A stretch of DNA of 64,000 bases from Botryotinia globosa (Eukaryota; Ascomycota; Leotiomycetes; Helotiales; Sclerotiniaceae), in assembly GCA_014898425.1 (NCBI GenBank), contig RCSZ01000005.1, positions 1,514,501 through 1,578,500 on the forward strand, written 5' to 3'. Below the pieces are notes generated by a model. The model was given only the letters and a program-made list of their open reading frames with translations, did not search any database and was not told the origin of the DNA. The first letter of the stretch is position 1; each line of letters starts with the position of its first letter. Of the stretch, positions 34,268-45,022 are shown in pieces. The position numbers and the translations under genes are program-made.

Positions 34268-36427
34268 CTACTCATCCTCATCGTCATAATTCTCTTCTAC
34301 ATCTGCCCATCCACAACCCCACCGTCTTCCTCCAGTCTCCCCACCCATTCTCAAATCTCTAGCATCTCTCCCCTCTCTCCAACATCTAACATTCCAGTCA
34401 TCGTCTGCACAAATAAGTTCGCCATTGCTTGTCCAACTCAGCGAGCTCACTTCTATTGCATGCCCTCTTATCAGCGCTGTTCCGTGGGTGTAAAAAGGTA
34501 CTGGGTCTTCTACTGAAGTGTCCATTCTACTTTTCCAGAGAGCTGATTGAAGTCTTCCAGATCGTGACAAGGACGTGGAGCTTAGAGTTCGGAACTGTTG
34601 AGCGACGCCTTTGAGCGGAATGGAAGTATTAGCCTTTGTGCCGAGGTAGCGTTCATCGGTGGGAAATAGAATTGGGGTTCCATCATTGCTACCCACAGCT
34701 AGAAGCTCGGAATTGCCATTGACAGGTTTGCGAATCGCAGATTTGATATAAAAGTTAGCAACGTGGAAAGAAGGATGTCGCAATCCATAGAGCGGGCCTA
34801 AGCCTTCTTGAGCTGCCCGTTGAGCTGTTCGTTTTCCATTGCCACTTTCGAACTCAGGTGCATTTCCGAGAATGAGATGCGAGGTTGAATATGCGTAGAC
34901 AACATTGTCCTTACAAACGCTGTAAAACCTGCTTCCGTCGTGACTCATGCTGAGAGAGGTAATTCCAAAAGGACGATTGCCGACATGGCTAGGGATTTGC
35001 TTAGTGTATGCAACTGGTTGGCTACTTTTCCGCTTGTTGGAACAGTTACGGATATCCCAGAGCTTGACAATAGAATTTGATTCTGATCCCGTGAGCAGCA
35101 AGTACTCTTGGCCTGGTGGTAGGAATTGAATACTCGTAACGGATATGTCACCGATGCGTTGTTTTTTGACAGCAGAAAGAGAGCGCGAATTTGCGGTGGG
35201 TTTCGGTTCATGTGAATGTGAACCGTGATGAGCATCCAAAATACCGTTGACATTGCCACAACGTGGGATACTTTCACCTGGTAGCTTCTGCATCTCCATT
35301 ATTGGGCCGTCATCACCCTTGCACCTCAGGTCCCAAATCTGAACACTACCATCTCTGCCCGAAGTGGCAAGCACATTCTTGTTATTCGCTCCCGGTTGAA
35401 ATCTGACTTGTTTCAGTGTTGCACTATGGTTCGCGAGGATAGAGATTGGCTTCTGTGTTGTCATGTCTGAAACCTTTGCAGAAAGATCTCCGGATGCCGT
35501 TGCTATTAAAGAATCATCGTCGGAGAGTGAAAGATCGATGATCGCGTTCTTATGAACCTGCCAGCCGAGGTATACACTGCTGAAGGAAGGCTTTCCATTC
35601 TTCTCAGATTCCACTAATCTGATACGTCCTTCATCGTCACCAATGGCTACTAGAGAATTCGTATTCAGGCCGGCGTTGCAAAATGGTATGCTGTCCCTGC
35701 CACCCAAGAGACTTGAAGTATGGCTCACATCTTCCGGTCTACTGTAAAAAGATGCAGTCTCATCTCGCCAATCATTGACAGCGAATGATAGATTGGCTCG
35801 TCTCGATCTGGAAGTGCCCAAGCTCAATTGCAATAGCCTTGCACTCAAACCACGATTCTCGAAGGGAACAATGCGCTCCAACGGTTCTCTTGAAACAGAT
35901 TCAGTGATGTCTTTCCCCTCCTCTCCCTCTTCCTCCACATCTTCAAGAATCGACTGCGATTTTGGATATGAAGAGGTTATCTTCAAAGAACCACGATGCG
36001 ATTGTCCATATTGAGTTTGATTTCTGAATGAGCAATCAATGTCTGACCCTATATCCGCACCGACATCACCATGAGTCGTCTTTCTTCTCTTAAATTCTCT
36101 AGGCATTGAAACTAGTTCCTCGTTTTCCTGACCTGGAAAATCCTCCATGTTGTTGAAAGGTTTTAGGGGGCTGGATTGTGTTCCCTGACGGTTGTTGACT
36201 AAAGCCTTCAGGGCTCGGCCGGAAGGTGAAGACATTGACATTGTGGCAGCCTTATTGTCGAAGAACTTCCTAAATCTTCTCGGTGTAATTGATGTTTGTC
36301 GCCGCTCTTTTTTTGGTGTTCCCACTCTGATCGAAGGGGGAAGCTTTGGAAGCTGAGGAGAACCCATGGTCATGTCCGGAGGAGAGGATGGCAGATCCAT
36401 GGAATGGGATGAAGGTGAGAGAGACAT
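34268..36427 (-). CDS. Cdt2/DTL-like WD40 protein (CRL4 substrate receptor)
   Basis: An intronless frame of 719 residues from the ATG at 36427. An in-frame hydrophobic extension reaches 36556, but MSLSPSSHSMDLPSSPP is the more normal start. The N-terminal 220 residues are Ser/Pro-rich with a RRFRKFF motif. WD40 repeats run from about 220 to 710: HKNAIIDLSLSDDDSLIATAS, HSATLKQVRFQPG…SVQIWDLR and SIVKLWDIR. The WDLR and WDIR ends are WDxR boxes that dock on DDB1. Cdt2 directs CRL4 to destroy Cdt1 and the RNR inhibitor Spd1 on PCNA during S phase; this function is inferred from family resemblance. The C-terminus RCWREGRDARDLRMG closes the propeller. It is head to head with SPB1 (398 bp). Confidence 0.82.
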   Translation of the reverse strand: MSLSPSSHSMDLPSSPPDMTMGSPQLPKLPPSIRVGTPKKERRQTSITPRRFRKFFDNKAATMSMSSPSGRALKALVNNRQGTQSSPLKPFNNMEDFPGQENEELVSMPREFKRRKTTHGDVGADIGSDIDCSFRNQTQYGQSHRGSLKITSSYPKSQSILEDVEEEGEEGKDITESVSREPLERIVPFENRGLSARLLQLSLGTSRSRRANLSFAVNDWRDETASFYSRPEDVSHTSSLLGGRDSIPFCNAGLNTNSLVAIGDDEGRIRLVESEKNGKPSFSSVYLGWQVHKNAIIDLSLSDDDSLIATASGDLSAKVSDMTTQKPISILANHSATLKQVRFQPGANNKNVLATSGRDGSVQIWDLRCKGDDGPIMEMQKLPGESIPRCGNVNGILDAHHGSHSHEPKPTANSRSLSAVKKQRIGDISVTSIQFLPPGQEYLLLTGSESNSIVKLWDIRNCSNKRKSSQPVAYTKQIPSHVGNRPFGITSLSMSHDGSRFYSVCKDNVVYAYSTSHLILGNAPEFESGNGKRTAQRAAQEGLGPLYGLRHPSFHVANFYIKSAIRKPVNGNSELLAVGSNDGTPILFPTDERYLGTKANTSIPLKGVAQQFRTLSSTSLSRSGRLQSALWKSRMDTSVEDPVPFYTHGTALIRGHAIEVSSLSWTSNGELICADDDWNVRCWREGRDARDLRMGGETGGRRWGCGWADVEENYDDEDE

Positions 36428-36825
36428 AATTACAAATTCGAAATAAGTAACAATTAAAGGTTTGTAAGTGATTGTCAAGAAATACGCAACCGCAAAGGCA
36501 AAGGTATGCGCATGCACATATCGAGTTATCAGGTGTCTTATGAAGTAGAAGTACAAAATAGTAAAAGCGAGATAGCCACGGAAGAGACGCGAGAAGCATC
36601 TATTGGACGTGTGCCACTTTAAACCTAATCCCTGGTTCGCGTTTTATGGATCACGCTACCTAGGAGCTAGGTAGGTCCGATTTTCTTTTTCTCATATCTC
36701 ACGATCACGTGAAGATAAGCGTCCCTTTGATTTTTTTTTGATTTCTTCATCGCCAGGAGATTAAGAGAGCTGAATTTACTTACCTCACGTCTCTCAAGTA
36801 ATTATCTTCGTCACAACCCGACATC
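36428..36825. promoter_or_regulatory. Shared divergent promoter, CDT2-like and SPB1, with TCACGTGA box
   Basis: 398 bp between start codons. A perfect 8-bp palindrome TCACGTGA at 36705-36712 is a bHLH/Cbf1-type E-box, about 115 bp before the SPB1 start. T-runs follow at about 36728-36745. The factor is inferred only from the motif. Confidence 0.55.
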
Positions 36826-39413
36826 ATGGGTATCCAGAAGAAACATGGTAAAGGTCGTCTCGATAAATGGTACAAGCTTGCCAAGGAGAAGGGATACAGA
36901 GCCAGAGCTGCTTTCAAATTGATTCAATTGAATAAAAAGTATGGCTTTTTGGAGAAGAGTAAAGTTTTGTTGGATCTTTGCGCTGCTCCCGGAGTGAGTA
37001 TATTCCTTAACATATATCCGGATTCCGCTAACTCGGTGATGCGATAGTCATGGTGTCAAGTCGCAGCAGAGACAATGCCAGTGAGCAGTTTGATCGTCGG
37101 TGTTGATCTTTCTCCCATTAAACCAATTCCTCGAGTTATTACTTTCCAGAGCGATATTACGACCGAGAAATGTCGCGCTACCATCCGTACACATTTCAAG
37201 TCCTGGAAGGCAGATACAGTGTTGCACGACGGAGCTCCTAACGTTGGTACTGCTTGGGTTCAGGATTCTTTCAATCAGGCCGAATTGGCCCTCCAATCTT
37301 TGAAGCTTGCAACAGAATTTCTTGCGCCAGGCGGTACATTTGTTACAAAAGTCTTCAGATCCAAAGATTACAATAGTTTGCTGTGGGTGTTCAACCAATT
37401 GTTCACAAAAGTCGAAGCAACGAAACCTCCCTCTTCCAGAAATGTTTCCGCGGAAATTTTCGTTGTATGTCAAGGATTCAAGGCGCCAAAGCATCTTGAT
37501 CCCAAATTCGTCGACCCTCGACATGTTTTTGCAGAACTCTCGGATCCTACACCCAATAATGAAGCCAAAGTTTTCAATCCAGAGATCAAGAAAAGGAAGA
37601 GAGACGGTTATGAGGACGATAATATGACACAATTCAAAGAAATCCCGGCCAGCGAATTTATTCAAACAACCGATCCCATTGCCATTCTTGGTAGCATGAA
37701 TCGTCTCAGTTTTGTACAACCACCAAATGGTGATGTAGCTCTGGCCGCACTGGATAAGCTGCCAGAAACAACCAATGAAATTCGCAACGACTGTGCAGAT
37801 CTAAGGGTCCTTGGAAGAAAAGAATTCAGAAACCTTTTGAAATGGCGTTTGAAAGTACGAGAAAAGTTTGGATTTGCTACTAAGAAGGGCGCAAAGGCGG
37901 AGCCAGAAGAAGTGGCCGAGGTAGAAGATATGGATGAAGAGTTGAAGATCCAGGAGGAACTACAGGCTATGAGCGAGAAGGAGAGTGCTCGCAAGAAGCG
38001 TGAAAAGAGGAGAGAAAACGAAAAGAAACAGAGGGAGATTGTTCGGATGCAGTTGCATATGACAGCACCAACAGATATCGGCTTAGAACAAGCAGGACCA
38101 AACGGGGAAGGTTCTATGTTTGGACTGAAAGCAATAGACAAGGCCGGTGCTGCAAACAAGATTGCGAAAGGGAAAATGGCAATTTTGAAAGAATCCGACC
38201 CTAGAAAGGAGGAAGGTGGATATGCCTCTGAAGATAGCGAGAGCGACGATGAGCAAGATCGACTCGACAGGGAGCTTGACTCAATGTATGAGATGTACCA
38301 GGAACAAAAATCAAGTGCCGATGCAAAGTTCCGCGCCAAGAAGGCAAGGAAGGAGCATGAAGATGGTGACTGGGAAGGATTTTCAGCAGCGGAGGAACAG
38401 AGTGACGATGAAAATCTGGAAGAGGACAGTAGTGATGAATCTGATGACGAAGGAACTTCCAAACAGTCTTTATTGACTGATTTGGAACGAAATGAGAAGA
38501 AAACAGGTGGGCTTTCGAAAAGAGCAACTCAATTTTTCGACCAGGATATCTTCAAGGATATTGGAGGTATCCCCGAAGAGGAATCAGAGGAAGAGGTCGA
38601 AGAGGAAGATGAAGAAGTCCAAGCCGATCTCGACGAGCTCATGAAGGATAGGGTGATCGAAGAGGAAGAAGAAGACGAGATTATGGAAGAAGCACCCGAA
38701 GAAAGTGATAGCAGCGATGATGAAAATGGGTTCGAAGTTGTTAAACGCAGAGAGGGTGAAGAACAGTGGGAAGACGAAGAACCTAAAAAGGATGGACGAC
38801 TAGGTATGTGGTTTCTTATCCCGGGGCTCTTACAAGTTTACTAACATGACCTTCCTTAGACATCGACATCATCACTGCCGAGGCTATGACCCTCGCTCAG
38901 CAAATCGCTTCTGGACAAAAATCGATGTACGACCTCGCAGATGAAAGCTTCAATAAATATGCGTTCAAGGATCGTGACGGTCTTCCCGACTGGTTCCTTG
39001 ACGACGAAGGCAAGCACGATAAACCGCATCGCCCAATTTCGGCTGCCGGTGCTGCAGCTATCAAGGAGAAGCTCCGCGCACTAAACGCTCGACCAATCAA
39101 GAAGGTCCGCGAAGCCAAGGACCGTAAGAAGTTCAAGGCAGCGCAGCGACTCGAAAAATTGAGGAAGAAGTCTGCATTGTTAGCTGATGAGGAGGGCATG
39201 ACGGAGAAGGAGAAGGCGAATAGTATCGGAAAGCTGATGAGCAAAGCGGCAAAGAAGAAGCCAAAGCAAAACGTTAAGGTTGTGGTCGCTACTGGTGGTA
39301 ATAGAGGAATTGCAGGTAGACCAAAGGGTGTCAAGGGTAAATACAAAATTGTGGATGCTAGACTGAAGAAGGATGTCAGGGGTCTCAAGAGGGCGGCTAA
39401 AAAGAGAAAGTGA
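36826..39413 (+). CDS. SPB1: Spb1, FtsJ-type 2'-O-ribose rRNA methyltransferase
   Basis: Three exons (36826-36993, 37048-38803, 38860-39413) give 825 residues (yeast Spb1 about 841). Spb1 is a nucleolar pre-60S factor that methylates the 25S rRNA A-loop guanosine. The FtsJ domain shows the K-D-K-E tetrad: Lys31 in ARAAFKLIQ, the HDGAPNVG aspartate, the TFVTKVFRS lysine and the [11 protein letters not shown] glutamate. The SAM loop DLCAAPG starts at 50. A Lys/Glu-rich middle and acidic stretches ([14 protein letters not shown]) precede the conserved Spb1 C-terminal domain ([20 protein letters not shown]) and a basic tail ([11 protein letters not shown]). Intron junctions read [14 protein letters not shown] and [13 protein letters not shown]. 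It acts in the same pathway as RRP5 25 kb away. Confidence 0.97.
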
Positions 39414-40130
39414 TCTATTAATTAGTGGCGTTTAATGTTGGGTGTGAGAATGAGGATGCGTTGGTACAACACATTAAGAAGAAAACTCACACAAGTGTCT
39501 GGACACAACAATACACTTGATCATCGATATATCATGCTTCAACACACTATGGACAGAAGAATGCGCACCAAAATATAAACCTCGGAGATTGCCTATGTTC
39601 TATTTCCAATTGTGAGCTACACCATTGTTATGGTGCCATGAAATCACGAAGCCTAAGAGATCATTGATAGTCGAATTTGCATTGGAAGATTGAGTGAAAG
39701 TATTATGAGTTTTATAAAAGAGATTCATTTAACCTCAATATGCAATTCGTTTCTTTGGTAAACTGCTTGCATTCTCATGGCTGATCCAGAACCCTCTAAA
39801 ATTACTGTTCGGTCTATTATGTAATGACTGGGGTTTCCTGACCTTTGATCTACATGTTCCCTTGAGCTGGATAGAAACTGATATACGCATGACCATCGCC
39901 TCTAGTATGGCCTGTATAATACAATGATCAAGCAATAGCGCCATTTCTCCTAAGATTTGGGTATCCCATCCGGTGTCTAGAAAAAAGCAATTCCAAAGTT
40001 AACCTCAACTCCTATTCTCCTGTTATCGCCTCTGAAGTCATGAATCGAATGCTTGGTAAAGCTGTTAGTCAAGGAAAGAAGCTCCCATGAGCACAAAGGT
40101 GGACGCCTTGTCTCAACCTAGAGTGGACTT
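39414..40130. other. Convergent intergenic region between SPB1 and GH16
   Basis: 717 bp between convergent stop codons. No gene, repeat or RNA was recognised. Confidence 0.6.
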
Positions 40131-41334
40131 TCATAACAAGACGATGGCAATCATAGAAAGGAGAAGGAAAAGAGATATCGAGCCATGAGGTCCAGCGGTT
40201 GCTGCCGTGGTAGCTTCGCTCTTTTTGTACACTGTCTGGTTGTTCGTCTCGTTCTTTTGGTTGCTGAAGAAATATGTACTTGCTGAAACATTACCGTTGT
40301 TTCCATCTGGATTGGGGGCTGAAGTTTGGTCTGGAATGGCACAAATGGCATTTTCAGCCCTAGGATCTTTGCATCGTTTTGTCAGACCTATCTCGCGCAT
40401 TGGATCCGAGGAATTAAAGTAGGCTTTCACATAGCTAACTGCTATGACCGCATCGTGTGATGGTGGGCCTGAAGACCACAAAGGGTTCCCATTGCTCCAT
40501 TGTGTGATAATCATATGACCAGGAGATGTCGGAACTGCGGTGCTGTTCATCTTTGCCAGGATTTGGCCATCGGCATAGAATATGACGTTTCCTGGAATGA
40601 AATCGATACGATATTCATGGTAGCCAGTTGTCGGATTAAAGGGGAGGTTTGCCACAACATAGTTGCCAGTACCGGCAGCGTTGTAGCCAGCTTGGACTGA
40701 CTGCACCGATTGTAGAACAAGATTGACGGGAAATGTGTCGTTGTCGACGTTGAATTGGGAAGAAAGAAACTCCATATCAATTTCTTGGCTGTCGTTAAAG
40801 TACTAACCCATAATTAGTATCTGAATTATAGATGTACCTGCTTGGTCAAGAAGAGCTCACCCAGAAAAAAGCAGCACATGTGCCGGGAGTTAAGGTCAAT
40901 TTCATAGCAGCTCTATACGTTCCCCAGAGTAAATCTTCACGGGCCGAATCTATCTCCGCAGTCTGAACAAATCCATTGGCAGGATCACCTCCACTAACAG
41001 TGAGCTGTACACCGGGATCAACGCCAAATTCTCCATCTCCAGACCATGAATTCTCATTAAGTATAGGATTTGACGTGACCTGTTCAATGCTGTAGTTCAT
41101 ACCGTAAGGACCACGTCCAGCAGCCGCCGACATATTAAACTGTTGTCGTTTCCAATCCGTATCAAGAGTTATATTGGGAATGTGCAAGAAGTCAGACTCG
41201 ATAAGATCAGTAAAGATGTAGGGTTCCACAGAGCCGCCGATGGAGGACGAGTAGCCGCATTCACAGTCTGCCGCCGCATGGCCTATGAAGGACAGGACTA
41301 TTGGGATAATGAACCGCATATTTAAATCGCGCAT
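40131..41334 (-). CDS. Secreted GPI-anchored GH16 family glycosidase/transglycosidase
   Basis: Two exons (41334-40861, 40802-40131) encode 381 residues. The ATG at 41319 is an alternative start five codons in. MRDLNMRFIIPIVLSFIGHAAA is a signal peptide. The beta-jelly-roll catalytic motif is E-I-D-M-E at 165-169, with Glu165 and Glu169 as nucleophile and acid/base, created across the intron junction (FFW-YFNDSQEIDMEF). Upstream W/G-rich strands (LLWGTYRAAMKL, GTCAAFFW) and downstream YHEYRIDFIPGNVIFYADG with ITQWSNGNPLWSSG are typical GH16. The end is Ser/Thr/Asn-rich and then a hydrophobic tail (ISLFLLLSMIAIVLL), which suggests a GPI anchor. A role in cell-wall beta-glucan modification is likely; the substrate is not decided by sequence. 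Confidence 0.88.
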
Positions 41335-41995
41335 TTTAAACAAGACAGAATCTTTTGCGATTATATTATTATTATTGTATGCGGTCAAGGTATTTGGTGG
41401 TACAACGAAAACAAACAAATATCTTCTCTTGATGTACAGGTTGTAGTGTTATCGCAAAATCGCACTGCGTTTGAGATGAAAGTGAAAATTCACCCGTTGA
41501 CTGAACGGGACAGAAAGTACAAAGTCGAATGGGAAAAAGAGTGTTTGATTTGTACTTGTTGGAAGATGGCCTGTACCGGATGGTTCAATATGAAAAGATC
41601 ACCACGGCGGCATTATGGGTGAACAAGTAGTTGTCGTTGTGGTCGTGAAGATGAGAAGTTGACGAATGCCGGGCAGTGAGCAATAGAAGGACGAAGGTTT
41701 ATTATTAAAGAAAGAAGTAGTTTTTGAGAAAGAGAAGGGTAAATGACTGATGGAAGTCTGCATTAGGAGAATGAACGAAAGTGTATCAAGTGGGTGAAAA
41801 GAGAGTGATGGAAGAAGAAAGAGCGTATGGTGGGTGTATCAAAAGTATTGTGTGTTGTAAGTGAAAGTGCAAGTGAAGTTGAGAGCAAGAGCAATTCAAA
41901 ATCAAGACTGGAAGTGGAAGTGGAAGTGGAGGTGGAAGCGGAAGCGGAAGGCATGTGAATATGAATATGAATATAATAATTATGACTATAAACAT
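41335..41995. promoter_or_regulatory. GH16 upstream region
   Basis: About 660 bp before the GH16 start, ending at the tandem MITEs. It includes a GGAAGT hexamer run at 41910-41951 (about seven imperfect units) and an ATGAAT run next to the insertion site. No specific site assigned. Confidence 0.45.
41910..41951. repeat. Hexanucleotide repeat (GGAAGT/GGAAGC)n
   Basis: About seven imperfect GGAAGT, GGAGGT and GGAAGC units in a row. Confidence 0.85.
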
Positions 41996-41998
41996 TTA

Positions 41999-42385
41999 GA
42001 GTGTGTTCGGTTCGTTTTCTTATTTATTTGAAGAAATTTATAATGTTGTTAAAATAGCAAGGGTATTGAGGCTAATATATTCGAGGTAATATTAAATGAT
42101 GTTGAAAAATGATAAGAATAGATAATAATAAAGATTTGATAATATATTAATTATAAAATTTCAAAAAGTTGTTTTATAATCAATATATAGTAATCTTGAA
42201 AGCATTTGTTATTTTAATTTATTAGGAATATTAGGAATTATTTGTAATCAAATAATTTCTAATATTTTATTTCATAATCTCAAGTATTTGATAAACTGAT
42301 TATTTGAGCTTAGTAAGCAATATTTACTAAATAAATAGGGTCTAATAATTAAAATAAGTCGAAATAACTCGATCCGAACGCACTC
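41999..42385. mobile_element. PIF/Harbinger-type MITE A, 387 bp, TTA target duplication
   Basis: The left end GAGTGTGTTCGGTTCG and the right end, read inward, GAGTGCGTTCGGATCG pair with two mismatches in 16. TTA flanks both ends (41996-41998 and 42386-42388), the usual target duplication of PIF/Harbinger elements. The interior is A+T rich with no transposase frame. Confidence 0.82.
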
Positions 42386-42388
42386 TTA

Positions 42389-42759
42389 GAGCCCGTTCGG
42401 ATCGTTTTTTTAATTTATTAACAAAATAATTTGTTAACTAATAATTTAGCCTAAATTTTATAGATCTACAAAATGTAGAATAACAAATATTAACAAATAT
42501 TATCAAATATTAATAAAAGTTATATTACAGATTTATTAGCAAGATTTAACAAGATTATTATACAATTTTTCAAAATTTATAAATTCACATTTTGTAGCTT
42601 TTTATAGCTCAACATTAGCATTCAGCAAATCACTTTTTTTTAATTATATTATCAATATAAATTGTTGATTAACATTTGCATTCAATAAACGCTCATTTAG
42701 ACCTATATTGCTAACAAATATAGCTCTATATCGCCTAAAAAATCGATCCGAACGGGCCC
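42389..42759. mobile_element. PIF/Harbinger-type MITE B, 371 bp, abutting MITE A
   Basis: The left end GAGCCCGTTCGGATCG and the right end, read inward, GGGCCCGTTCGGATCG differ at one of 16 positions. TTA occurs on both sides (42386-42388 and 42760-42762); the left TTA is shared with MITE A. The interior is A+T rich and non-coding. The TIR core CGTTCGGATCG is common to both elements, so they belong to one family, but their interiors do not look like simple copies of each other. Confidence 0.82.
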
Positions 42760-42762
42760 TTA

Positions 42763-45022
42763 CTACTCTCATCCATAAACATTAGATGATTTACCTACCT
42801 ATCTACCGACCGATCTACCTACTTTGATTTTTCTGCGTGTGAATCCAATGAAGAATTTGGTAAATACGTACCTATATATTTATATTATATTAATCATAAC
42901 CATGATTACAATCATATTGTTACCAAGGTAGGTATGCAACACATCGCAACACAACACAACACAAATTAAATGCAGGAACGAAACCCCTCCATATTCACTC
43001 CTCACACAGGGTTCCATTCTTTTGTCCTTTCCATCCCCTTCTCTTACTCTGACCCTCACTGTTCTCCATATCCATCTCCCCACCAACACTTCCTTGTGAA
43101 CCCATAACAGTATAGAATTAAGATTCTTTGATGCTCGATTATCCATCGTTTGTACATGATGAGCATTTGCTACCATTCACTTCATTCCTTTCACCTACCT
43201 AGATGATATTGCAGGTGCATAGTGATCGGGAGATAGATGTGATACAAATCTGTGTTGCACCCAACGATGTCGATTTTGGCAACACGGCTCAATGTTGCAC
43301 AGATTGTATCATCATTTCATCAGTGGAAGACAAAGAGGTCTTTAAACACTCCATTGTCTGCGCTGAATAAGAGCGCCCGTCTACCTACATCTGTAAAAGA
43401 TGCTCTGTTTACTTGAATTCTATCATGGCAGAGTTCTAGAAGAAGTTCATGAGATAAAAAGAGAAATCATCCATTGAGTGGAAGTGACGAATAATATTTA
43501 TTGACACCCTACCCCAGAGGATATTAATAATTGGCTTCTAGATACATATTGTACTAGCTTGCATCCATTTAATCCATAGCCAAACAATAGTACCAGACGA
43601 AAAAATAGAGGGAGATTTTATCTCCAACATCAACGCACATCGACCACTCGCCCCCAGCATGTCATACTTGAAATTGTCAAAAGGATCGACTTTAGGGACT
43701 GCTAGCTAGTCCCATCATCTTTCAACACCGTTCACTTATTACCGGGTCATGATGAAGATACATCGAACAAAAGACCAAATGTTCAAAAATGAGCTAAGAA
43801 ATCCAAAACTTTCCCAGAATCTACTCGCTTGTCTGTCTACTCTTACTTCATTGGACGTCTTGCTAAAATCACATGTACAGCAATTAGATGTGATAACTTC
43901 CATCACAAGGCGCAAGTGTTAAAGATCATTTTATGAGACTGCTTGATGCGTCCGATGAACACAACATATTTACCCAATCAGAACCTAAAGAATAAAGAGA
44001 CTACATGTTAATCTTCTCCAATTGCACCCAGTTGTAACTGAAATTGTAACTTGGAATGATTCCTACGTTGATTTGGAAAAAGATTGTGGGCTCACAGGTT
44101 GATCGTTTGTCGTCACTAGGCATAACAGAAAGACGGATAAAGCTAGGCTTTGGAGATGGCAAAGACTTCCTCACTCGGCTACATGCATTCATCACCCGCC
44201 ACGTAAGCTACTGTTCACGTCACGTTTCACTGCGTATTGAATTCAAAAGGGTCAGAAGACGAGGTGTGGGAGTAGACATATAATATTGATTGATAAGACG
44301 CTGGTATACCGCCTCGTTTTGCCAGAGAAGCTACGATTAGACCAAGAATGATGAGATACTGACTATCTATACATACACCGATCAGCCCAATCACCAATCA
44401 CCATCAGGTGATATTAAAACTTTCGTGCCCAAGTTGCCCTTTCTCAAGTGCTAACCAACCAACCAATTCCAATTTCCGCCTCTCCTTCATGCAAATAAAA
44501 TCCATCAAAACATTTCGCAGATAACTATGACCAAGAAAGCGCAAAAGAAGATAGAAAGTAGAAACAAACTCAAAAAACCAGATGTATATCGAACAAGGTA
44601 TAAGGTATCTGAGCTGAAATGGATGACGGAGAGGAGAACAAAAACAATTAAAAATTGGTAGTGCTAATAGGACAAGGGCAGAAGCAACACCAGTGGGCCA
44701 GCCATGAGTATGAGTGTAGAGACATTAGGTGCGCGAGAGCGCGATGATATATGAGACGAAAGTGAAGAAAAGCCCAGTATGCCCGACCAGCCCCGTATTG
44801 TTGCCCGTGACCCCGAGAAAGATTTGCTCATGAAAAAAGTAATATCCGAAAGTAAAATCGCTATATGCAAAGAAAGGAAGAAGGAAATGCCAGAGATAAA
44901 CCGTCGACCCTCGTCAAAGCCAATAGTGTGAGATGAAAAGAGATGAGGGATATCAAAACCGAGTCTAACAAGGAAAATAAAAGGAAATCATAGCAATCAT
45001 TAAAATAAAATAAAACTCAATC
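42763..45022. other. Gene-poor intergenic region downstream of the C2H2 factor gene
   Basis: 2.26 kb from MITE B to the 3' end of the zinc-finger gene. It contains an imperfect inverted repeat (43241-43256 with 43295-43310). Short frames (42880-43176, 44056-44283, 44664-44870) lack recognisable features. The right end near 44470-45000 is purine-rich on the plus strand, consistent with a 3' untranslated region of the minus-strand gene. Confidence 0.5.

Noticed and set aside
34268..36556. N-terminal 43-residue hydrophobic extension of the CDT2-like protein
   Set aside because: It would put a membrane-like segment on a nuclear WD40 protein; the next ATG at 36427 begins a typical Ser/Pro-rich terminus.
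37662..38462. 266-codon antisense frame under SPB1
   Set aside because: It is the complement of the Lys/Glu/Asp-rich SPB1 coding sequence, which gives Ser/Phe/Leu-rich antisense frames; no independent features.
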